Counted from the stretch's first letter, positions 51,891 through 63,962 are shown. The stretch: DNA of 64,000 bases from Clavelina lepadiformis (GCF_947623445.1 NC_135240.1:12648001-12712000); one strand, 5' to 3'. The notes: generated by a model from the letters alone, not told the origin. Numbers and translations are program-made.

Positions 51891-54800
51891 ATGACATCAG
51901 CGGAGAGTATTTGTTACACTCTCATTTACAGTCCTTCAGTGACAGATTCTGAACCATCCAATGAAATGCAAATAAAAAAGGACATTGAGCATGGAGATAT
52001 TCGCACCAAGACTGAGGCATTAAAGAGGGTCATACTTATGACACTCAACGGAGAAAAGCTGCAAGGTTTGATAGCCATAATATTTTATATGAAGTCATTT
52101 GAAAACGTTTTACATCTAATACTATGGATTATGATATAATACAACACTTTGTATATTTGTAGGCCTCCTGATGACGATTATTAAATACCTGCTCCCATCA
52201 GCTGATCATACAGTTAAAAAGCTTTTGCTTATATTTTGGGAAATATGGCCTAAAACGGATGCTCAAGGCAAATTGAGACCAGAAATGATCCTTGTTTGTG
52301 ATGCGTATCGAAAGGTATGCTAATTAGATTTATACCCAGGTAGTGATTTTTGAATAACAAAATAATTTGCTTGTTGTTCCTTATGTTGTGAAGAGAACAA
52401 GCATTGTTTTCATGTTGTTTTCTCTCCTTGTACCCAGTACCCTAAAATAGTTTATTAATACTCACGTCTTGTTTTGGTAATTTCAGGATTTGCAACATCC
52501 CAATGAATTCATCAGAGGCTCTACATTGAGGTTTCTGTGCAAGTTGCGCCAGCCTGAACTGATTGAGCCACTTATGCCAGCTATACGTTCATGCTTAGAT
52601 CATAGGCACAGCTATGTGAGAAGAAATGCTGTGTTAGCTATTTACACCATTTACAAGTAAATGCATTTTTATGTAGCATATTGTAGGTAATGTTTAGAGT
52701 AGTACAAATTTCTCATGGATCGAAAGCACCAAAGTTGCATGCAAATTACTTTTTATATTTCTAACTATAAAATGGCTGCATTAGGTTGTGTGCATTGTAA
52801 TCATTCAACTATTTCTCATACTGTTTATGCTTTTAGAAAATTTGATCAACTGATCCCAGATGCACCTGAATTGATTCATGAATTTTTGGAAGGAGAGAAA
52901 GACGCTTCATGTAAAAGAAATGCTTTCATGATGCTTATCCATGCCGATCAGGAGAGGGCCTTAGATTATCTTAGTACTTGCATAGATCAGGTAACTTTTG
53001 CAACCCAACAATATTTATCCATACCCATGGCCATGTAGTACTTTTTATGCAAACCCATACATGGTACTTCTAGGCATGTATTTTGTTATTAGCCTAAGGT
53101 GGAGTTAAACTGTATAGAAAGTAATGAATTTTTGCTTATCGTTTATTCAAGGTGAACTCGTTCAATGACATTCTTCAACTGGTTATTGTGGAACTTGTCT
53201 ACAAGGTCTGCCACACAAATCCAGGTGAAAGGGCCAGGTTTATCAGATGCATCTATAACCTTCTTCAGTCTTCAAGTCAAGCTGTGCGTTATGAAGCTGC
53301 TGGTACTTTGGTCACACTTTCAAATGCGCCAACTGCTATAAGGTGGGTTACCCATGGCAATATTGGTGTATTTTTTATTGGTATGGGTTACAGTTAAGAA
53401 GAAGTGTTTTTGGCTTGTTATTGAGATTGTGATCCTTTTTACAGAGCTGCCGCACAGTGCTACATAGACTTGATTGTGAAAGAAGCAGACAATAACGTCA
53501 AACTCATTGTTCTTGATCGACTTATTGGTTTGAAAGAGCATCCACAACATGAGAAAGTTTTACAGGTAATTTGTTGTTTTAAATGTTGTTAAAGTACTGT
53601 ACATTGAAGACCATGTTAAAAATTGTGTAAATTGTGTGTTATTTGCTTTATATTGCTGACTTGCAGATTACATAGGTTGGTCAGAAACAGTGATGTTTTA
53701 GACTGTAACATTTAATGATGTTTCAGGAGCTTGTTATGGACATTTTGCGAGCTCTTGCCTCACCTGATCTGGAAGTACGCCGAAAAACACTTGATCTAGC
53801 CCTTGATCTTGTAACCTCACGAAATGTTGAAGACCTAGTGAAGTTTTTGGAGAAAGAGGTAACATTTTTTTGCCTTTAAAGTTTCTATAACTTTATATTT
53901 TGTATTAAATCTTAAATTTGCCAACTTTTTAGTACTCTTTTGTGAACATCGGTATGAAGCAATTTATCGTTACTGCCTATTTCTGTAGGTGGTTAAGTCT
54001 TCAAATGTGCAAGGTCATGACATAACAGATAAATATCGGCAAATGCTCGTGCAGACAATGCATTCTTGCGCTGTGAAATTTCCTGACACTGCAGCTAGTA
54101 TCATTCCAGTGGTAAGTTAATAAGTTCTCCCCTTTCCTGATAATCATCTGGCAATTATTCGTGTATGTTGGATTTATACAAATAAGTGTGTTGCAAGGAA
54201 GTTTGTTTGATGTGGACTGTGGTTGCACTAATTCCATCGAAATGCCTTTTGATGAAAGCCTTGATTTTATGCAGTTGATGGAGTTTTTGGGTGACAGCGA
54301 AGAGCTTGCTGCAGAAGATGTTCTTGTCTTTGTTCGTGAGGCTGTTCATCGTTACCAAAACCACAAACCACTAATTTTGGAGAAACTGCTTGAAGTTTTT
54401 CCTTCCATTCGTACAATAAAGTACGATCACGGTGGAGACGAACAATTTAATGTTAAACTAGTAAGCACAATTTTAGCAACTGCTGTCTTTTTATTTTACA
54501 GAATAATGAGAGGTGTGCTTTGGATTCTTGGTGAGTACTGCGAAGACACTTCTCTCATTCTCAGATTTGTCACTGAGATTCGCAAGTCGGTTGGTGAACT
54601 TCCGATGGTGGAAAATGAACTCAAAATCGCTGCTGGGGAAGCTGAAGAAGCAAAAGATGAAGAGGGAAAGGGGGACAAGGTGATTTAATTTCAAATTGTG
54701 GTGATACATAGCAAATATAAGTAATTAATTAATTATTATACATGTACTCAGAAAAACTGATATTTCATTTGTATGGTAGCCATCTGCGCGTCGTGTTACT

Positions 54801-57800
54801 GAGATGGGGACATATGTTACACAATCAGCATTCAGTGTTGCATCAAAGTCAACCAAGGACAAAAGCGGAAAGACAATCAAACGGCCTCCACTAAGACAAT
54901 TCTTTATGGATGGCAAGTTTTCATTGGCTTGCTCTCTGTCAACTGCACTTACCAAGCAAGCTCTTCGGTTTTTGGACTCATGCCGTGACACACGCAAACA
55001 AAATGTAATATTGCATAGTAATTTTGTATATAAAGTCTGGCAATATGTAATTAATAAATGTGGTCATAAATGTCTGCGGTCTGTTTCAGTATAAATATTT
55101 TGAATTTGTGTGCAGTATAGTCTAAATTTCGAAATTATAGGATGCTTGTCAGTGATTGATTGTACCGTGTTACACTGTTGCAGTCATTTATCGCCCAATG
55201 CATGTTAATTCTATCGAGTGTGCTGCATCTTGGTCGATCCGGCCTTCCTGAGAAACCGATCAGTGATGATCAGATTGACAGGGTTGGATCATGTCTCATG
55301 GTGAAAGTTTTTCTAATCTAGTTTATTTATTAGTTGTAGGCCTTTAGCTCATTTTGATATTTTCATCATCGACATGATATTTAAAAAGTTTAACTTTGTT
55401 GGTGTTGCAATTACTTTTGATTGTAATATTTCACCTTACACTTAGTATGATTGTAACCTTCAATCACATAGTATCCCTTTGTTTTTTGGTTATTAAAATC
55501 TATTCTCAATTACTACTTTTATGAAAATTGTGTTTTTAATTATTAACTGTTTTTCAGGTTTTGTCTGAGCGCCATACTGTTATGGGTGATATTTTCACCA
55601 GCAAGTGTCGCAGTGCGCTTGCTTTCCTGCTTGAGACAAGAGCTGCTGAGGAATCAGTTCAGAGAAAAGCTGCTGAAAAGAACAGAAGTGCCCTGAATGC
55701 TATTCAGGTCTCACGGATGATTAATATATAGAATATTTAGCCCAGAAGCCCAATCGAAAACCAGTAGTGGATAACAAAACAACAATCGATTTCAAGCACT
55801 TTATCATCTTTACTGTTTTGGTGGCTAATTCATGTAAAATATGTTAGAAATAGTTTGAATTTAAGCTTTCTGTTTTTTCTCACATGTAGCCCGATGATCC
55901 CATCAACTTTGTTCAACTACTAGCAAAAGCTGAAGCAGGTTCGCTTGAGGATCAGTTTGAGTTGAGTTTAAGCGCTGCAGTTGGAACCCTTGATCAAAAG
56001 AAGGAAGCTAGAGACCCTGCTGCTTCAAAACTAAACAAAGTCAGTGAAAGTTGGCATTATTTTACTTTAATTAATAAAGTAATGCACCTGCTTCAAGTTT
56101 TTGCTGGAAATTTGCATGCTTTATGTTGCAGGTCACACAGTTAACAGGATTTTCTGATCCAGTTTATGCGGAAGCTTATGTTCATATCAACCAATATGAC
56201 ATAGTACTTGATGTCCTTGTAGTTAACCAAACCTCAGACACTCTACAAAACTGCACACTTGAGCTGGCTACGTTAGGTACAAATATGAACTATTTAGTTG
56301 TTATTTAACAGTTAATTGAGCTTTCTGAAAATACCTGCATTTTTCTCTTTGGGATAAAATGTTTTTCATCACTTCGATAATTACTTCATCTTTAATAAAA
56401 TTAAATGCAACTGAAATTTATTCACAATAATCGGCAAAAGGTGCTAATAGTATGTTGCAAGAATGATGTGTGCTCTTTGCTCATTCTGTCTGAGTTTATT
56501 TTTAATTACATGTTTAGGTGACCTGAAGTTGGTGGAAAAACCATCTCCTTTAACTCTCGGCCCTCATGACTTTGCCAACATCAAAGCAAGTGTAAAAGTG
56601 GCATCTACTGAAAATGGCCTCATCTTTGGAAATATTGTCTATGACATAGCTGGTGCAGCAAGTGACCGGAACTGTGTTGTGCTTAATGACATCCATATTG
56701 ATATTATGGACTACATTCAGGCTGCAAACTGCTCTGATGCCGAATTTAGGTGTGACACATCATTGTTTTATCTGAATTTCATTTTAAAACTCATGCTACC
56801 AGTAGGTACTCAATGCTGACTTTCATCTAGGCAATGAACCATTTTCTAGTTTAAACTGTATCTAATCCTCTTGTTTTTCTACTTAAAATTTTTATATGCA
56901 ATAGCTGGACTTGAGAAATCGCTTAGATTTTCATGAGCAATTTCAATGTGATAATAGTTTGATTAGCTTTTTCGCATATTTTAATCAACAAGTACCTATT
57001 ATTAAATGTGCTTTAGTAAGTTATGTTTCAATATTTGTGTTTTACTCTGCCTGTATAAGTGGTACTGAGCTGGCTTGCATAAACTAACCTTTTCTGCTCA
57101 ATCACAGGAAAATGTGGGCAGAATTTGAGTGGGAAAACAAAGTAGCAGTCAATACTAACATCTGTTCACTAATAGAATACCTCCAACATATTTTGAATTG
57201 TACAAACATGAAATGCCTGACACCAGAAAAGGTACAAGCTTACTATGTACTATGCACGTATAGATAATCTCGAACCAGAGATAGTAATTTAATATCTAAT
57301 GGATGGTAGTTTGGTAACTTAAAACTACTCCCTTGGTTGTGTATTGCAGGCGCTTGGTGGCGATTCAGGTTTTCTCGCTGCTAATCTATTTGCGAAATCT
57401 ATTTTTGGTGAAAGTGCACTGGCCAATCTAAGTGTGGAGAAACCTGCAGGTAAAGGGCCAGATGATCCTGTATCCGGACACATACGAATTCGGGCAAAAA
57501 GCCAGGTTAGTGAATTTTACCATTTAATCCACTATTACGAATTTTAGGCAATAACCACTTAAATACTGAATTTTATGAAAGGTTATTTTTCCGTAATCTT
57601 GTTGACAACTATGGTCATTATAATGTCAACCTGTTTTAGCACTTGCCCCTCACTTTAAAAATGAAAGTGTTGTTGAAACAAACGCTTCTAATGTGTCAAA
57701 TGTGTGTTTTGGGCTTATCTGATGCTTAAACGGTATTTTTATTCCAAGTGGTTTCGGGCTGTAAAAGAATTAACTTGTTTGTAAGGAAATCTTTTAAATT

Positions 57801-57869
57801 TTTTACCAGGGTATGGCGTTAAGCCTTGGCGACAAGATCACCCAAACACAGAAGAAATCAAAGAAATAG
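51891..57869 (+). CDS. COPB1: Coatomer subunit beta
   Basis: Structural subunit of the COPI coat that carries Golgi-to-ER and intra-Golgi cargo. Nineteen exons: 51891-52065, 52163-52314, 52487-52656, 52837-52990, 53152-53342, 53445-53565, 53727-53858, 53989-54111, 54275-54420, 54502-54679, 54780-55004, 55184-55300, 55558-55707, 55890-56039, 56132-56276, 56518-56749, 57108-57231, 57350-57505 and 57810-57869. All phases agree, giving 966 residues (human 953). The N-terminal half is the HEAT/adaptin-like trunk ([49 protein letters not shown]). A charged linker ([14 protein letters not shown]) follows. The C-terminal appendage is very close to human ([72 protein letters not shown]). The start ATG gives [12 protein letters not shown], matching the family N-terminus. 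Confidence 0.97.
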
Positions 57870-58515
57870 CAGTAAGCATACTGACGTCATTTTTCTGTGC
57901 ATTTTTCTTACGCTGATTTTCTTTGAAAAACTAGCAACAAATATTTTTACTTAATACAGAACTTTTCCCAGTCCAGGTCCAAATGGTTCGTGTTGTTATT
58001 TTGGTCACTTAAAGAAAGCTGGTTTCGCTAAAATTAGTTTGCTATAGTATATTATCTAGAATTATTCTATTTTTTAATGAAATATTATTGTATTCATTCC
58101 AGTATTTTAGGCCTTCAAAACCTACCTGCTTTTTTCAAAGCAATAATATAAATGTTACAGAAAGCAACCTTGAGGTTTAAGGGAAATTTTGTTCTAAAGC
58201 AATTTCTCTGCATTTCGGTTATGGCCATGCCATTTGATAGCTCCAGTTAACACCCGTCGATGTGTTTATGACAAACTTTGACTGTGCACTTGTGTGTTGA
58301 CATGGACATGAATTCAGTTCAGTAAATTACAAATAGTCTATTTAGAAAGTCTGTATGTTTTCTTTTTGCTGGTTATTTTCGTGCAAGACCGTCAAAGTCT
58401 GTTATGTTGAAGCCAACGTTGTAAATTGTGTATGACTTAACGAAAAAATATGTCGGTTGTCATGAGTAATCATATATGGTGCCTGTTTTTATCGTTTCGT
58501 GCTTGTATAGTAGAG

Positions 58516-58521
58516 AATAAA
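58516..58521 (+). terminator. Candidate COPB1 poly(A) signal
   Basis: AATAAA about 650 nt after the stop codon, followed by T-rich sequence. Confidence 0.4.
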
Positions 58522-58734
58522 ATTTAAATCGGTGAAAACTGGTTTATTTTTCTAAGAATAGCTTTTAGCTATCGGAAAGAGTTCCACGACTGGTAGTTCA
58601 GTCAGCAAATTTCGAAGAAAAGCAACTTTTAAGAACTAAATCTTCACTGCTCATGGAAGTTGAGTTCCATACCTATGGGTGTTTTGTTAATTTTAACACG
58701 ACAATTTTTTGATTGTTATCAAAGACACAAATTG

Positions 58735-59010
58735 CGGCGATCCAAAATGCAGCACGCGAGCTCCGTTTCAGGGCTGGGCGCGCAATATTGTGGCCCGTGT
58801 TTGATTCCCAGCGGCGCTACCGATAGAATACCTTGGGCAAGGCACCAACGACACTTGCTCCTGTTCAGTGGACCGGGTGAACGACTAAAATTAAAAAATA
58901 TATAATGAACTTGCACATTACACAAAGATAAGCTGGGTAATCGGGGCTTGAGCGATGAGGAACCATCGCCGGGTTCCTCCTCTTTCCTGCGTCCGAGAAT
59001 GACGATTATC
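58735..59010 (+). repeat. tRNA-derived SINE-like sequence
   Basis: The stretch is GC-rich against its surroundings. GTTTGATTC (58799-58807) resembles a polymerase III B box, one base off the GTTCRANNC consensus. Downstream, CCTTGGGCAAGGCACC resembles, from memory, a conserved central motif of some animal SINE families. A hairpin GAGGAACC/GGGTTCCTC lies near 58958-58980. The A box is not clear and no target duplication was found. Confidence 0.5.
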
Positions 59011-59174
59011 ATACCAAACCATCATTTACATTTATTAAATTCAGAACCCAAATATTTGACCGACTTTACTCATTTCACCTATGACAAAAAATATAACATG
59101 CAAAAATGATGACATTCAGGTATTTTAGGGTCTTTTTCACTGTTTGAATTAGAAGGACAAGCCTTCCATATATC

Positions 59175-59475
59175 CAGGGTTGCCATCGGTCTGGACTCAA
59201 AAATAAGGACGACCAGGAAACAAAAGAAGAATACTACCTTGTGTTTGTATTTTTGGTCAAAACAATACTGCCACGGAGAAAGCGATCAATGTTTCTAAAA
59301 AAAACAAAAAACTATTTCTATGTTCTTAATTTTTGTCGCTCTTTGGTCCAAAATGGCGTACTAACGGGTGGAAATGCACAAATTCGCAGCCTCTGCATAA
59401 AATGAGGACGCAAAAGAAAATAAGATCTTCAAAATATGGACAAACCTTAGAAATAAGGACGATATGGCAACACTG
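59175..59475. mobile_element. Small DNA transposon relic with CAGNGTTGCCAT ends
   Basis: The left end CAGGGTTGCCAT and the reverse complement of the right end CAGTGTTGCCAT match over 11 of 12 bases. AAATAAGGACGA occurs near both ends, in the same direction. CAG ends suggest hAT, but no 8 bp duplication was seen. Confidence 0.5.
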
Positions 59476-60041
59476 CAAATAAGGATATTGCTCGCACTGC
59501 CCTTTCGATGACTGTTCCAGTTCTTTGTTCTCAACCGTACTCCGTTCTTGTTCCCGGAAGTTTTGAGTTAATTCCAGAGGGTCTAAAACTGGATGAAAAT
59601 CTATGAAATTAGCTATTACTTTTAATTGAGGCTGAAATAAAGTAGGAGATGTGGCAAAATAAAAAACCACACAGGCTTTAAAATTTACTGTAAATATTTC
59701 TCAAAAAAAAAGCAACCAACACTGATTTGAAAGAGTATCGTATTTTTATGTTTCTGTTTGGGGGTTTTACCTAAGTAAAAAGTTTGAAGCGAAATTGTAC
59801 GCCACATCGTTATCTATTTATCTTTTTTAAGTGCATAGTAAAACCCGGATGTCCGTATCTTCTGGAGGTAGTAAAAAGCCAGCCTAGCTTTGTATAATTT
59901 TGGAATTCTGTTTGTAATTTCGAAAACTTTGCAATGAAACTTCTCGTAGGTACGGGTACAATACAAAACTTTTTTATTTGCCAGTTCGCCCTAAAACTAA
60001 CCATATTTTTTGTATTGTTTATTTTTCGTTATTATCTGTAA

Positions 60042-60302
60042 GGAGCGGAAATTAGGATGCTAACCGTTGTAGTTATAGCACAATAAAACACATGATCACG
60101 AACTGTTAACGAACAGGAAAAAGTGGCAAAGCCCAAGGGCTTAAAAAATGCAAGATAGTAATAATAGGATTGTGCTACAAGAAGGTAGGTTAGCATGATC
60201 ACCAAACCCACAAAATAATTCCTAAATTTAACGAATTTAAGACCGAAATAACACAAACATTGAAACAACTACACTGTTGGAAGATGTAGAGGACATGTTC
60301 CC
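60042..60302. repeat. Dispersed repeat family R1, copy 2
   Basis: Partner of 27148-27398, same orientation, with small indels. Confidence 0.75.
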
Positions 60303-60620
60303 TAACATTAAAAACACAAATGTTAATAGTTGAAATAAATATACAAAGTGACATGGTTTGATTAAAATTACAATGAATATCTTAAGTGCACAACAAATGG
60401 ATGGTTAAAGAAAACCGCACAAAAGGACTACATCCTAGGGACCGGAATCCCGTTTCTGTGGTCAAGACAGGACACAATATTGAGGCCCACAAGTGCTCTA
60501 AAAGATAGACAGTACAAATAAAAAGTATAACATTGCTTTCCGGTCTGACTGTTTTCCAAGAAACAAAATCCACATGGGTACAACTCTTAGGGAAACCCCC
60601 ATTATATGATTAATTTACAT

Positions 60621-61078
60621 CAGTGGTTCCCAACCTAAAGTCCGCAAAAGTGGCACAGGGGTTTGTGATTTATACTTTAATTCCTCACAAGTAGCAATTT
60701 TAAATAAGGGGTTTGCGAGAAAGGAATTATTGCAGTGCATTATGAGTCTGCAAGTAGAAAGTCAAGTTTGCGATCCAATGCTTAGTCCTGCCAAACTATC
60801 AGCTTAACTTTGGTTTTAATTTAAAGTGTTTAAATTATGTATTTTTTGTAATTGGGTTTGGTGGCCTTGCTGATGCTAAATATTTTATTGATTCACTGTA
60901 TACTATTGTAATGCATGTTTTTATCCTCGAGGCCTTGCCACGTTCGACCCTTCTTATTTTTGTTTGTAGAAACTATCATCGTAATTGCTAATATGTTTGC
61001 AACCACTTGTGTCAGCACAATTTTTTGTCCCCCCGTATAGGATGAAAATAAAATGAATAAAAAGGTTGGAAAACACTG
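60621..61078. mobile_element. hAT-like non-autonomous element, degraded
   Basis: The left end is CAGTGGTTCCCAACC and the right end reverse complemented is CAGTGTTTTCCAACC, 458 bp apart. The size is close to the 452 bp element at 31530. The 8 bp flanks do not match, so the duplication has decayed. Confidence 0.6.
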
Positions 61079-61290
61079 AATTGGGTAGTTAAAAAATTTT
61101 AGTCAGTATCATAGCTTGATACAAAATACACAATATTCTTTTCTGGCTACTTCTAATTTAGCATTTCAGTTTAACTTTTAGTAACCTATGTATATGTTAC
61201 GATATTACTATGTATATGTGTTATTTTTATTCTCCAGCTAAAGTTGCTTCTTACTGATATTGTGTTCAACTCCACTGAAGAGCTTAAAAG

Positions 61291-62316
61291 ATGACTTCTG
61301 AAAATAGTTTTCAACATTGTCCTATCGGATACATGAATACCTGTTATTCTACAAAAAATGGCACACCACGCCAACCTAGTGTATCATCTCTATCAAAAGG
61401 GTCACTAACGATAAAAAAATCTATATTTAATAACCCAGAGCACAGCATTGAAGGTTTAGCTGAATTTTCACATTTATGGATCATATTTGTCTTTCATTTG
61501 AATGGGCATAAAAGCACCAAAGCCAAAGTGAAGCCACCACGATTAAATGGTCAAAAGACTGGGGTGTTTTCCACTCGAACTCCACATCGACCAAATGCTA
61601 TTGGGCTGACTCTGGCAAAGATAGATTCAGTAGAAGGTGATACAATTCGTCTTTCCGGGTTGGACATTGTAGATGGAACCCCAATTCTGGATATAAAGCC
61701 TTATATATCTGTTTATGATAAACCACAAATAAGGCCAACTACTACACAGCATTTAAACATGGATGGATACTTTTCAAATGAAACAAATAATTTCCAAGAC
61801 CCCAGGCAGCATAAAAGCAGTGAAACGTCAATCAAAACATCTGATAACTCTCAAAAAACTGTTGCAGCTTCCATAAATGAAACGCTGAATGAAGTTTCAC
61901 CTACAACAGATGCGGAGTGTCATGAATTAAGTACGGATGTGGAGTCAGCTGAATGGATTGAGAAACCTCCAATCAGCGATTTAACTGTTCTTTTTACAAA
62001 CAGAGCTGAGCATAATATTAATAACTTTCAAAGTTCAGTGAGAAGCGAAATTGAGATAAAAAGTGAATTTATGGCATTAACTGACTGGCATTTGGAACAT
62101 ATTGAGCCCTGTGACTTGAGAGGAGTTATAACAGATATATTGAAGGCAGATCCTCGATCAACTTATCGTAGAAATAAGTGCAGTGACAGGTTATATTATT
62201 TCACAATTGATAATGCGCACGTGACAGCATGGTTTGATGACACTGTGGTTCCAAACTATGTTGAAGTAGTGAGAGTTATACCGAAAAAACACGTTAAATC
62301 TATGCCTCTATCATAG
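61291..62316 (+). CDS. TRMO: tRNA (adenine(37)-N6)-methyltransferase TRMO
   Basis: TRMO uses S-adenosylmethionine to N6-methylate the t6A modification at position 37 of some tRNAs. The protein is 341 residues from a single exon; bacterial TrmO is about 235 and human about 440. The N-terminal TrmO beta-barrel domain (about residues 10-150) shows PIGYMNTCYSTKNGTPRQPS, EGLAEFSHLWIIFVFHLNG, the SAM-site KTGVFSTRTPHRPNAIGLTL and LDIVDGTPILDIKPYI. Residues about 150-250 form a polar linker without clear homology. A conserved-looking C-terminal part (SDLTVLF..., DPRSTYRRN..., YYFTIDNAHVTAWFDD) follows. The ATG is the first in frame after a stop-containing leader. As with PGK, the lack of introns in an intron-rich neighbourhood suggests retroposition or intron loss. 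Confidence 0.93.
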   Translation: MTSENSFQHCPIGYMNTCYSTKNGTPRQPSVSSLSKGSLTIKKSIFNNPEHSIEGLAEFSHLWIIFVFHLNGHKSTKAKVKPPRLNGQKTGVFSTRTPHRPNAIGLTLAKIDSVEGDTIRLSGLDIVDGTPILDIKPYISVYDKPQIRPTTTQHLNMDGYFSNETNNFQDPRQHKSSETSIKTSDNSQKTVAASINETLNEVSPTTDAECHELSTDVESAEWIEKPPISDLTVLFTNRAEHNINNFQSSVRSEIEIKSEFMALTDWHLEHIEPCDLRGVITDILKADPRSTYRRNKCSDRLYYFTIDNAHVTAWFDDTVVPNYVEVVRVIPKKHVKSMPLS

Positions 62317-62507
62317 CTTTTTCTGAAATTTATATTCACTTGCTGTATTGTTGTAACACAAAAGCTTGTCAAGTCGATATTGAAAGGACTAATTAAAATT
62401 AGTATCGTACGTTACTATCGTAAATTACTAAAGGTACGTTTTTTTGATCTAAAAGCTGTAATAACCAACTGTTATAAGCATTCAAGCCTAGGCCTTCCCA
62501 AGTTTAA

Positions 62508-62513
62508 AATAAA
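62508..62513 (+). terminator. Candidate TRMO poly(A) signal
   Basis: AATAAA about 190 nt after the stop codon, followed by a TGTGTCTTTTT stretch that would suit a downstream element. Confidence 0.5.
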
Positions 62514-62980
62514 ATAGTGTGTCTTTTTAGGTCACCTTTTTGCTTGTTTTACTTCTACTTTAATTGCTTGTGTTGCATTTGTTTTTTTTTACATCTTTTT
62601 ATACGTTTAATTGCAGGGTTCTGAATTTGTGACATCCTTGATTCTAATTTTGGTTATACACTGTAGCCCATATCTTGATTTTTAAGATGAATGTTCAACA
62701 ATTCTAGCGTATGACTGCGCATTAATAAAAGGAATCAGCACAGCATAAATGTTACAATTAATGGCTTTTCGACTAATTTTGAGGTATTGGCGCCATTCAT
62801 GCTCTGGAAAATGCCCACGAAAACAGTAAAGAGTCAACCAAAGTTTGGCTAACTTATTAGTTTACATACGTTTTAACTGGGGATTTGCTTGGTCTGGTGA
62901 AGTTACTTTGAATTAAGTCGAGTTAATGAGCACTGTATTTCATTAGCCCACTCCATATTAGACTAAACTAATATACCCGT

Positions 62981-63259
62981 AATGCCACTTAGGGATGTGC
63001 CGAATCGAACATGAATCTGAATATTGCAAACAGATTCAGACCAAATTTTTTATTTTGAAAAAAGCTAAGAAATCTACAACGAAGTTTTCACTAATTTGTT
63101 TCGTCATTAACATCACAGAAAACGAGAAGTTAAAGCACTATTATGTTGCTTGACAAATAGTTTGATATGTAGATATTCGATTCGAATTTGCAAGAATATC
63201 AAAATCTATTATTCATACTTTCAAGAATATTTTTCAATTTGGCACATCCCTAATGCTAC
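62981..63259. mobile_element. Small hAT-like element with imperfect 8 bp duplication
   Basis: The element is 62989-63251. The left end TTAGGGATGTGCCGAAT and right end TTTGGCACATCCCT are inverted copies. The flanks AATGCCAC (62981-62988) and AATGCTAC (63252-63259) agree at 7 of 8 bases. There is no ORF of note inside. Confidence 0.65.
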
Positions 63260-63763
63260 TAGTTTGATTTTTAATGTATTTATATATATGTCATTTCAAT
63301 TAACATACCAAATTGCACTACACTGCTTTGCAATAACCTGACAAATACTACAACTTCGTGCTATTTATATGCAACGAAATACACATTCAGTGTACAGAGA
63401 ACAGTAAAAATAGACATATGTGATATATATATAAAAGTTATTGCATATTGCCAATTTCGACTACTGTAGTACTAAAACGTGAAGAACTGTACCTCATCCT
63501 TCAAAAATTGTAACAGTACAATAACTTCATAGTTCAAAGCAAGAACTAACTCTGCATGATTTAAGATAGACTTGCAGAAATGGAAAATACTTCACCAAAC
63601 ATGTGCAGCGCCGAATTGCAATGTAAGCAAATATTAAGCATAGACATTAAAATGTGGTCGTACAGGTAATGTGTTGTCGAACATACCAAAGACCTTACGA
63701 ATATGCCGAGTAACATCCAATAATGTTTGCGTTTGATAGTAAAAAAATGTTTTAATGCCATAG

Positions 63764-63962
63764 TTAATCCCTTCTCAGGTTATTTAGCCTTGCTTCAAGA
63801 TCAGCATCTGCACTGTCGACCATTCCGCCATCCGCAACAGCAGTTGGTCCAGCCTTGGCTTTTGAGGGTCCAGCGAGTGATCCTTGCTCAGCTGGAATGC
63901 TACCAAGCTCATCACTGAACTGCAAGCCCAGCTCATCAAATACTTGCTTCACAATAACATCA
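63764..63962 (-). CDS. CHMP2A: Charged multivesicular body protein 2A, last exon only
   Basis: This is the C-terminal exon of an ESCRT-III subunit that helps scission of membranes in endosome sorting and cytokinesis. An acceptor (ATTATAG) precedes 63962 on the minus strand and the frame runs 65 residues to TAA at 63766-63764. It starts DVIVKQVFDELGLQFSDEL, the alpha-5 region, and ends SADADLEARLNNLRRD. That tail matches human CHMP2A, including the MIT-interacting motif (DLxxRLxxLR) that binds VPS4, and differs from CHMP2B. The linker between is longer and Gly/Ala-rich. The rest of the gene lies beyond the right edge. Confidence 0.9.

Larger units (their letters stand above)
57870..61290. other. 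Intergenic region between COPB1 and TRMO
   Basis: No gene was found. It holds a SINE-like sequence (58735-59010), two DNA transposon relics (59175-59475, 60621-61078) and a dispersed repeat copy (60042-60302). The open frames antisense in 59326-60573 fall on or between these repeats. Confidence 0.5.
62317..63763. other. Spacer between convergent TRMO and CHMP2A
   Basis: Both 3' untranslated regions should lie here. A 263 bp DNA transposon relic is present at 62989-63251. Nothing else was recognised. Confidence 0.45.

Noticed and set aside
54161-54688. 175-codon single open frame in COPB1
   Set aside because: It spans two real exons plus an intron that happens to lack stops, and its first 38 codons are intron sequence before the acceptor at 54274.
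60032-60573. Minus-strand frames between COPB1 and TRMO
   Set aside because: The first lies over the R1 repeat and its counterpart at 27148 is not open in the same frame. The second has no homology.
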